A stretch of DNA of 19,940 bases, from positions 1 through 19,940 of the forward strand of contig JBBRND010000051.1 of NCBI GenBank assembly GCA_038230515.1, given 5' to 3'. Numbering within the stretch: the stretch's first letter is position 1; each line of letters opens with the position of its first letter. Source of the stretch: JAPLDB01 sp038230515. Lineage in GTDB: Bacteria; Bacteroidota; Bacteroidia; AKYH767-A; 2013-40CM-41-45. A program made the translations under genes and the position numbers. The notes under the pieces are model-generated. The model worked only from the letters and a program-made list of their open reading frames with translations. It was not told the DNA's origin and did not search any database. Shown here one piece after another: positions 14,674-19,940 of this stretch.

Positions 14674-16311
14674 ATGAGATTATACATTCTGCTATTCTCC
14701 TGCATTCTCCTTTTTACTGCTTCGTGCAACTATAAGCGCAAAGCAGATTTGATTTTTTACAACGGAGTAGTTTATACGGTAGATCAGGGATTCAGCACGG
14801 CTCAGGCAATTGCCGTCCGCGATGGAATAATAAAATCTGTAGGAAGCAATGACGATATCCTAAACGCCTATGATGCAGCAGAAAAAATTAACCTGAAAGG
14901 TAAACCCGTTTATCCCGGCTTCATTGATGCGCATTGTCATTTTTATGGATATGGTATTGACATGCTCAAATCTAACCTGTACGGAACAACTTCCTTTAAT
15001 GATGTAATTAATCGTGTGGTAGATTTTTCAGGTACAAATAAATTTGAATGGATACTCGGAAGAGGTTGGGATCAGAATGATTGGGAAGTAAAAGATTTTC
15101 CTTCCAAAGAAAAACTGGATTCGCTCTATCCGCACACACCCGTGTACCTCATGAGGGTGGATGGGCATGCTGTGCTTTGCAACTCCGAAGCATTGAACCG
15201 TGCCGAAATTACTGCCGCAACAAAAGTTTCGGGAGGAGAAATTATTTTAAAAGACGGAAAGCCCACAGGCATCCTTATTGACAATGCAGTGGATATCGTA
15301 AAAAATATTATTCCTGAATACTCCGTTGAACAACGCGAACAGGCATTACTTAATGCACAGGAAAATTGTTTTGCCGTAGGACTTACCACCGTTGATGATG
15401 CAGGGCTCGGAAAAGACACAATTGAATTGATAGATAAAATGCAGAAGAAGGGATCCCTTAAGATGCGTATTTACGCCATGATCTCTGATGATGAACGCAC
15501 ATTGAAACATTTTTTTGATCACGGACCTTACAAAACAGACCGTCTTGATGTGCGCGCAGTAAAAATGTATGCTGACGGAGCACTCGGCTCGCGTGGTGCA
15601 TGTTTGCTTAAACCGTATTCCGATCAAGATGGTCATTACGGTTTTCTTCTCCACGAACTAAATTTTTATGAGAAGATTTGTGAGAAGGCACACGATGCGG
15701 GCTTTCAGGTTTGCGCGCACGCCATTGGTGATTCAGCGGTACACATAATTCTTAAAGTTTATGGAAATCATCTCAGCAGCGAAAACAGCAGACGATGGAG
15801 AATTGAACACTGCCAGGTGGTACAGCAAAGAGATCTGAAAGATTTTGAAAAGTATAACATCATTCCTTCCGTGCAACCCACCCATGCCACCAGCGACATG
15901 TACTGGGCTGCTGATCGCTTGGGCAGCGAGCGCTTAAAAACTGCGTATGCCTACAACGATCTTTTGGAAAATGCAAACAATGTAATTGCTTTCGGCACTG
16001 ATTTTCCGGTAGAGAACATCAATCCGCTCTATACTTTTTATGCAGCAACAGAGAGAAAAGATCTGAAAGATTTTCCAAAAAATGGTTTTCAGCCAGAAAA
16101 CAAAATAAAAAAGAAAGATGCTCTGCGCGCTATGACAATATGGGCTGCCTATTCAAACTTTGAAGAAGAAGAAAAAGGAAGCATTGAAGAAGGAAAATTG
16201 GCCGACTTTGTAATTCTTGACGAAGACATCCTCAAGATTGACGGAAAGAAAATTCCAAAGGTGAGGGTGATTGCAACCTACTTGAACGGAGAAAAAGTTT
16301 TTGGAGAATAG
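14674..16311 (+). CDS. Amidohydrolase-family lipoprotein (YtcJ/NfdA-like)
   Basis: From the ATG at 14674 the protein has 545 residues and a lipoprotein signal (LLFTASC lipobox), so it is probably membrane-anchored in the periplasm. An in-frame TTG at 14635 was rejected because it would place extra residues before the signal peptide. Metal-dependent amidohydrolase motifs are present: PGFIDAHCHF with H-x-H, GRGWDQNDW, MRVDGHAVLCNSEAL, KMYADGALGSRGA, CAHAIGDSAVH, WRIEHCQVV and the aspartate of AFGTDFPVE. The composite beta-domain closes with EGKLADFVILDED. Family members include N-substituted formamide deformylase; the substrate here is unknown. The GH16 gene follows 26 nt downstream. Confidence 0.85.
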   Translation: MRLYILLFSCILLFTASCNYKRKADLIFYNGVVYTVDQGFSTAQAIAVRDGIIKSVGSNDDILNAYDAAEKINLKGKPVYPGFIDAHCHFYGYGIDMLKSNLYGTTSFNDVINRVVDFSGTNKFEWILGRGWDQNDWEVKDFPSKEKLDSLYPHTPVYLMRVDGHAVLCNSEALNRAEITAATKVSGGEIILKDGKPTGILIDNAVDIVKNIIPEYSVEQREQALLNAQENCFAVGLTTVDDAGLGKDTIELIDKMQKKGSLKMRIYAMISDDERTLKHFFDHGPYKTDRLDVRAVKMYADGALGSRGACLLKPYSDQDGHYGFLLHELNFYEKICEKAHDAGFQVCAHAIGDSAVHIILKVYGNHLSSENSRRWRIEHCQVVQQRDLKDFEKYNIIPSVQPTHATSDMYWAADRLGSERLKTAYAYNDLLENANNVIAFGTDFPVENINPLYTFYAATERKDLKDFPKNGFQPENKIKKKDALRAMTIWAAYSNFEEEEKGSIEEGKLADFVILDEDILKIDGKKIPKVRVIATYLNGEKVFGE

Positions 16312-16337
16312 TTTGTCAACTTGCAATTTTTATTCAA

Positions 16338-17552
16338 ATGAAATCAGTGCGATTTTATTTTAAAACATTCACGTTCCTTATTTTAATATGCTGCAGCATG
16401 CAAATAAATGCTCAGTTACCACAGGTAGTTATCAGTGATAGCTTGATACTTGACGAATCAAAAAGTGATGAGTTTAACGAAACTTATCTTGATGGCTCGA
16501 AATGGTGGTGTGTTGATGCTTGCAACGATACAGACAGCATAAACCGCGGCTACAATTGGAGTGCAGGCGCTTTTTTCAGACCTGAAAATGTTACGGTAAG
16601 CAATGGCAATCTCGAACTGAAGGTTGATTTCAACCCCGATTCACTTGATGATTCGGTACCCTGCATTCATCATCATCCATATACTTTTTATTCAGGTGGC
16701 ATCATCAGCGTACTCAGAAAGGGAGAAGGTGAACTGGGACCGATTGGGAATTACCGTTTTGGATATTACGAAATGAAAGCCAAACTGCCGGGTTATTACG
16801 ACAGCGATCTTAAACCAGTTGGCTTCGGCCTCATGCCTACGTTTTGGATTTACTATCAGCATTGGATTGGACCATGTGTTGACAAACACGATGAAGTAGA
16901 TATTCTGGAACCCGATACATACCAATATTACGATGCCGAAACAAATGTTGTTGGCTGGCACGATGAATATGATACCTGCGGTGCTCATAAAATCGGACAG
17001 GACTCCATGCGAAGTTCCACTCCTCTGTTTGAATCCTACCACACGTATGGTATGGAATTGCTTCCAAACAAAATCACATTCTATTTTGACGACCAACCGT
17101 TTTATTCTGCTGATACAGTTACCTCTCCTGGGATAGCGCACTCACTTGATATGTCCCCCTACTTATGCGTGGTTATGGACATACAGATGGGAGGGTTTAA
17201 CAGACCCGCCCCCGAAGCCGATGCACCTTTTCCGGAATGGATGTACGTGGATTATTTCAGATACTATCGTCCAAAACAAGAAGTGCTCTCTACAAATATT
17301 TTGTTTCAAAATTCACCCAATCCTGTTACAGGCAATACTGAAATTGGGTTCAACATTGCTGCTAATACAAAAAATGTTTCTCTTAATATTTACGATCTGA
17401 CTGGGTCGCAGATTAAATCCTTTCAGCTAACAGAAAAAGGAAAATCAAAAATTACACTCCTCCATTCTGATTTTAAACCGGGAATTTATTTTTATAGTTT
17501 ATGCGTTAACAACCTGATTGTGGATACAAAAAAAATGGTTGTAGTCCAATAA
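16338..17552 (+). CDS. GH16 family glycoside hydrolase with T9SS sorting domain
   Basis: The 404-residue secreted protein has a signal peptide (to ~residue 26, INAQ). The GH16 jelly-roll domain spans ~40-310 and contains the catalytic motif E-x-D-x-x-E as EVDILE (E186 nucleophile, D188, E191 acid/base). Substrate-cleft motifs include GYYEMKAKLPG and LMPTFWIYYQHW before it, and a final strand WMYVDYFRYYRP. The last ~85 residues are a type A T9SS sorting domain (NSPNPVTGNTEIGF ... IYDLTG ... GIYFYSL). GH16 enzymes cut beta-1,3/1,4-glucans, agar, carrageenan or related polysaccharides; the specificity here is not clear. It probably shares a transcript with the amidohydrolase upstream. Confidence 0.87.
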   Translation: MKSVRFYFKTFTFLILICCSMQINAQLPQVVISDSLILDESKSDEFNETYLDGSKWWCVDACNDTDSINRGYNWSAGAFFRPENVTVSNGNLELKVDFNPDSLDDSVPCIHHHPYTFYSGGIISVLRKGEGELGPIGNYRFGYYEMKAKLPGYYDSDLKPVGFGLMPTFWIYYQHWIGPCVDKHDEVDILEPDTYQYYDAETNVVGWHDEYDTCGAHKIGQDSMRSSTPLFESYHTYGMELLPNKITFYFDDQPFYSADTVTSPGIAHSLDMSPYLCVVMDIQMGGFNRPAPEADAPFPEWMYVDYFRYYRPKQEVLSTNILFQNSPNPVTGNTEIGFNIAANTKNVSLNIYDLTGSQIKSFQLTEKGKSKITLLHSDFKPGIYFYSLCVNNLIVDTKKMVVVQ

Positions 17553-17660
17553 CGTTCCTTGCTTCGGTTTCAAATTGTTTTTCTAAAAGATGTTCCTCTC
17601 AAATTATTGAGTAAGGAGAAGCGAACTTTACATTTCGTTTTTATGGTTCATTGATTCATG

Positions 17661-17668
17661 TATATTTG
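17661..17668 (+). promoter_or_regulatory. -7 element of the tRNA-Met promoter
   Basis: TATATTTG matches TAnnTTTG exactly, 27 nt before the mature tRNA 5' end, leaving a short 5' leader for RNase P removal. The -33 element is indistinct. Confidence 0.55.
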
Positions 17669-17695
17669 CAGCCCCAAAAAATAAAACCAAAAAAT

Positions 17696-17769
17696 GGCGA
17701 GGTAGCTCAGATGGTTAGAGCGCAGCACTCATAACGCTGAGGTCGAGGGTTCGATTCCCTCTCTCGCTA
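17696..17769 (+). tRNA. tRNA-Met (CAT anticodon)
   Basis: The 74-nt cloverleaf is complete. The acceptor stem GGCGAGG pairs with TCTCGCT (two G-U pairs), followed by T8-A9, a D-stem GCTC/GAGC, and an anticodon loop CTCATAA with anticodon CAT. The T-arm is GAGGG-TTCGATT-CCCTC, with discriminator A at 17769. CCA is not encoded. The G1-U72 end pair and the absence of three G-C pairs in the anticodon stem argue against an initiator tRNA. Elongator tRNA-Met is most likely, but a lysidine-modified tRNA-Ile2 with the same anticodon cannot be excluded by eye. Confidence 0.92.
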
Positions 17770-17812
17770 CGAAAATAGCATTTTACGATGAAGATGTTGT
17801 TTCTCATTTTAG

Positions 17813-17842
17813 TTGTATTGAAAGCAGACGCCCCTATATTTG
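17813..17842 (+). promoter_or_regulatory. Promoter of the tautomerase-acetyltransferase-pentapeptide operon
   Basis: TTG at 17813-17815 is followed after 19 nt by TATATTTG at 17835-17842, a good Bacteroidota -33/-7 pair. Transcription would start near 17849. An in-frame ATG at 17788 lies upstream of this promoter, so it cannot be the start on this transcript. Confidence 0.65.
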
Positions 17843-17904
17843 TTTCACCAACTTCCGCATGTTTAACTTTTTTCTGTCGCACCAATTTTAAAATCAACTT
17901 TCCT

Positions 17905-18246
17905 GTGCCTCATTTCGTAATTCATTGTTCCGAAAATGTCTTGACGTTGCAGCCCGCAGAAGAAATTCTGAGAACCTTACACGACAATGCCGAGGCAACA
18001 CAGCTTTTTAAAAAGGGAGATATTAAAGTGAGGATACAATCATTCAAAATCTTTACGGTTGGCAATACAAAATCCGATTTCCCTCATATGTTCGGAAATA
18101 TTATGCAGGGAAGAACCACAGAACAAAAAGCCCATCTCTCCAAAGCAATCATCACAAAGTTAAAAGCCGTGTTCCCTCAAGTCCCTGTTGTGTCAATGAA
18201 CGTTATTGAGTTTGAAAAGGAGACATACTTCAACAGAAATACGTAA
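17905..18246 (+). CDS. 5-carboxymethyl-2-hydroxymuconate isomerase-like tautomerase (GTG start)
   Basis: From the GTG at 17905 the product is 113 residues, MPHFVIHCSE onward. Members of the CHMI (HpaF) branch of the tautomerase superfamily begin M-P-H-F because the exposed N-terminal proline is the catalytic base. Only a start at this GTG gives that end; the longer open frame from ATG 17788 would bury the proline and begins before the promoter. R43 in KVRIQSF aligns with the family's catalytic arginine region. HpaF interconverts muconate tautomers in homoprotocatechuate breakdown. No other gene of that pathway is adjacent, so the physiological substrate may differ. It is the first gene of a tight operon, 13 nt before the acetyltransferase. 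Confidence 0.82.
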   Translation: MPHFVIHCSENVLTLQPAEEILRTLHDNAEATQLFKKGDIKVRIQSFKIFTVGNTKSDFPHMFGNIMQGRTTEQKAHLSKAIITKLKAVFPQVPVVSMNVIEFEKETYFNRNT

Positions 18247-18259
18247 CTGGAGAATTAAA

Positions 18260-18727
18260 ATGGCATCAGAAAAAAATCAACACGTTCAGATAAAACGTCT
18301 CGGCAAAACTAACCTTGAGGAATTCAGAGAACTCATCAACCTCTTCAGCGAAGTTTTTGAAACCGAAAATTCTCAAAAAGCAGATGACATTCACTTAAAC
18401 ATACTTCTGAGCAAAGAAGATTTTATTGTACTCGCAGCCCTAACAGAAACTAAAATTGTTGGTGGATTAACCGCATATCAATTCCCCGCCTACTCCGGCA
18501 ACTTTTCCGAACTGTACATTTATGATATTGCAATTAACAAAGCATGTCAGCGAACGGGAATCGGCAAAATGCTTATTGGTTCGCTAAAAGAATATGGCAG
18601 CGAGCACAATATCAAAACAGTTTTTGTGGAAGCACACGAAGAAGATATTCATGCAATCAATTTTTATCTCAGCACAAAAGCATCTCCCGAAAAAGTAATT
18701 CATTTCAATTACGAATTGACGAAATAG
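18260..18727 (+). CDS. GNAT acetyltransferase related to aminoglycoside AAC(3)-I
   Basis: The 155-residue protein aligns by eye over nearly its whole length with AAC(3)-I enzymes: an N-terminal FSEVF/F..EF helix, LLSKEDFIVLAAL, IVGGLTAYQFP, the SELYIYDIAI strand, acetyl-CoA loop QRTGIGKML (97-105), and a C-terminal V-x-HF-x-x-E strand. AAC(3)-I transfers acetyl from acetyl-CoA to the 3-amino group of gentamicin-type aminoglycosides. Whether this homologue does so is unknown; chromosomal relatives may acetylate other amines. The start is ATG 18260, preceded by a GGAG-type site, giving family length; a longer frame from 18206 overlaps the preceding gene and was rejected. It sits between the tautomerase and pentapeptide genes. 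Confidence 0.82.
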   Translation: MASEKNQHVQIKRLGKTNLEEFRELINLFSEVFETENSQKADDIHLNILLSKEDFIVLAALTETKIVGGLTAYQFPAYSGNFSELYIYDIAINKACQRTGIGKMLIGSLKEYGSEHNIKTVFVEAHEEDIHAINFYLSTKASPEKVIHFNYELTK

Positions 18728-18738
18728 ACTCCGAAGGA

Positions 18739-19320
18739 ATGGAACCCGCCTACCACCACGAAAAAATATTTGATAAAATTAACTTCCAGGAATACCCTTT
18801 ATCAAAAGGAGAATATGAAGAGTGTGTTTTCAAAAACTGCGATCTCTCCAATTCCGATCTCTCAGAAATAAAATTTATAGAATGTGAATTCAGCAGTTGC
18901 AATCTCAGCTTGGCAAAGCTCACAAACACCGGTGTCCGCGATTTGAAATTTAAAGATAGTAAAATACTCGGACTTCATTTCAACAACTGCAGCAAATTCG
19001 GAATGTCATTCAGTTTTGAGAACTGTACCCTCAATCATTCTTCGTTTTATCAAACAAAAATTAAAAACACTTCTTTTAAAAACTGTCAATTGCAGGATAT
19101 AGATTTTACTGAGTGCGATTTATCAAGTTCTGTCTTTCATAAGTGCGATTTTTTAAACTCAACATTTGACAGAACTATACTTGAGAAAGCCGATCTACGC
19201 ACTTCCATCAATTATTCAATCGACCCGGAAAAAAACCGGGTAAAAAAAGCGAAGTTCTCTTTAACAGAAGTAGCCGGTCTTTTAGACAAATACGAGATTG
19301 ATATTGATAACGCGGGGTAA
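18739..19320 (+). CDS. Pentapeptide-repeat protein, Qnr/McbG-like
   Basis: The 193-residue protein consists largely of A(D/N)LXX-type pentapeptide repeats with L/F at every fifth position (CDLSNSDLSEIKF, CNLSLAKL, CQLQDIDFTECDLSSSVFHKCDF), predicted to form a right-handed quadrilateral beta-helix. The C-terminal NYSIDPEKNRVKKAKFS ... GLLDKYEID segment is the non-repeat helical end seen in Qnr- and McbG-type proteins, which dimerise and mimic DNA to protect gyrase. Activity here is inferred, not shown. The start is ATG 18739, 11 nt after the acetyltransferase stop and just after an AAGGA sequence; the longer upstream frame overlaps the acetyltransferase and lacks repeats. It is the last gene of the operon. 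Confidence 0.82.
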   Translation: MEPAYHHEKIFDKINFQEYPLSKGEYEECVFKNCDLSNSDLSEIKFIECEFSSCNLSLAKLTNTGVRDLKFKDSKILGLHFNNCSKFGMSFSFENCTLNHSSFYQTKIKNTSFKNCQLQDIDFTECDLSSSVFHKCDFLNSTFDRTILEKADLRTSINYSIDPEKNRVKKAKFSLTEVAGLLDKYEIDIDNAG

Positions 19321-19321
19321 G

Positions 19322-19343
19322 TTCTGAAGAGTTGCCCTCAGAA
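19322..19343 (+). terminator. Weak hairpin at the end of the pentapeptide operon
   Basis: The 6-bp arms TTCTGA (19322-19327) and TCAGAA (19338-19343) follow the stop codon, with a T-rich stretch starting about a dozen bases later. It sits between convergent genes, where a terminator is expected, but the stem is short. Confidence 0.35.
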
Positions 19344-19362
19344 TTTGGTAGTAGTTTTTGTT

Positions 19363-19767
19363 TTACTCTTTTGGGTCTACCGCTATTTCAGGTTCTGGTT
19401 TCTCCGTTTCCAAAATAACCTGCTCAACCGCTTTTAATTTGGGTGCGAGCGAAAGAACGAACTTATTGTTTAGAGCAAAAATAAAAATGCCATCCTTGAT
19501 TAACGAATAGATAAGTGCATTATCTTTCAATGCCCTTGCAAAGTCAAGACCTACGGCTGAAGTATCCTTGCTTCGGATAATGCGCCCCTCATTCAGTTCG
19601 AGATGAAACTGGTACTTGGAGTTTTTGCGATGGCTGGCTTTTTCAAAATCAAGTTGATCCATCACTAAGTATTCCGGTTCCTGTTTCTTCAATGCAGATT
19701 TTAATTTCATAGCAATGACAGGTAGAAATTTATCCCACACAGGTTGATAAAGATTATTTGTGCTCAT
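19363..19767 (-). CDS. Hypothetical protein
   Basis: The 134-residue protein begins MSTNNLYQPVWDKFLPVI (ATG at 19767); an upstream in-frame start would add 11 residues of no clear value. The protein is soluble, with no signal peptide or membrane span, and has mixed alpha/beta character. A Y-Q-F-H-L-E-L-N-E-G-R-I strand region lies in the middle, and the C-terminal tail is acidic and proline-rich. I do not recognise a family or catalytic motif. It is convergent with the pentapeptide operon, 42 nt away. Its coding bias looks like its neighbours', so it is probably real. Confidence 0.65.
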   Translation of the reverse strand: MSTNNLYQPVWDKFLPVIAMKLKSALKKQEPEYLVMDQLDFEKASHRKNSKYQFHLELNEGRIIRSKDTSAVGLDFARALKDNALIYSLIKDGIFIFALNNKFVLSLAPKLKAVEQVILETEKPEPEIAVDPKE

Positions 19768-19866
19768 AATTTCAAACAGATTTAACGTACATAGAATCAC
19801 TCATATGTTTGCCGAAGATACAAGTTCTTTAAAAAGTTAGAACCTTGCAGAAAAAATAAAAGGGAG

Positions 19867-19936
19867 AAGAGTGAGAGAAGATGAACCCCTAAGCAGCTTT
19901 AATAGTATGCTGATCCGAAGAACCTTCCTCACTCTT
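19867..19936. repeat. Long inverted repeat / stem-loop at the window end
   Basis: The arms AAGAGTGAG-A-GAAG (19867-19880) and CTTCCTCACTCTT (19924-19936) form 13 pairs with one bulged A. The loop contains a further CAGC/GCTG pairing. On the minus strand the stem is followed by a T-rich run (CCCTTTTATTTTTTC), so it may end a leftward transcript entering from beyond the window. Alternatively it is part of a structured RNA cut by the window edge. Confidence 0.55.
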
Positions 19937-19940
19937 TTAC

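Noticed and set aside
17696..17769. Integrated element with a direct repeat of the tRNA 3' end (attL/attR)
   Set aside because: No second copy of the tRNA 3' end and no integrase gene were found in the window, so integration at this tRNA is not demonstrated.
9891..18246. FAH-family gene and CHMI-like gene as parts of one homoprotocatechuate pathway
   Set aside because: HpaG-type enzymes are FAH-superfamily members, but this FAH protein carries the fumarylacetoacetase residue pattern. The two genes are 7 kb apart in separate units and no other hpa gene is present.

Overview
The window reads as chromosomal DNA of an uncultured-type Bacteroidota (formerly Bacteroidetes). The main signs are three genes with type IX secretion (T9SS) C-terminal sorting domains, a TonB-dependent receptor with an N-terminal carboxypeptidase-regulatory-like domain, general lack of Shine-Dalgarno sequences, and several TAnnTTTG -7 promoter elements close to start codons. 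No phage, plasmid, transposase or CRISPR gene is visible. The genus cannot be named from this sequence.

Layout. 1-662 is a repeat mosaic: two 82-bp palindromic elements, a ~126-bp repeat ending in a perfect hairpin, and ACGAAT-rich DNA. 647-4176 (minus) is a surface-protein locus: a short coiled-coil gene or gene remnant, two tandem paralogous seven-repeat T9SS proteins, and a secreted-protein gene whose 3' end is cut off by the repeat mosaic. A 28-bp sequence occurs on both sides of this locus (142-169 and 4661-4688). 4177-4713 is a second repeat and hairpin cluster. 4714-5727 (minus) is an AlkB-family membrane di-iron monooxygenase, divergent from a three-gene outer-membrane operon (5825-9400: carboxypeptidase-regulatory-like protein, TonB-dependent receptor, small secreted protein). 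9401-9890 has no protein gene but holds a strongly folded, three-stem RNA-like module and a minus-strand intrinsic terminator.

9891-13255 (plus) holds a fumarylacetoacetase-family hydrolase, then a TPR protein overlapping a phosphosulfolactate synthase (ComA) homologue. Minus-strand genes follow: a 72-residue small protein and a DinB/YfiT-like protein. 14674-17552 (plus) encodes an amidohydrolase lipoprotein and a GH16 glycoside hydrolase with a T9SS tail. A tRNA-Met(CAT) gene at 17696-17769 is followed directly by a compact three-gene operon: a 5-carboxymethyl-2-hydroxymuconate isomerase-like tautomerase starting at GTG, an AAC(3)-I-like GNAT acetyltransferase, and a Qnr/McbG-like pentapeptide-repeat protein. 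A convergent hypothetical gene and a long inverted repeat close the window.

Most genes look like ordinary chromosomal functions. The items most worth a second look are the folded intergenic RNA candidate at 9479-9775, the tRNA-adjacent tautomerase/acetyltransferase/pentapeptide operon, and the repeat-bounded, eroded T9SS locus with an 11-G tract inside one gene.
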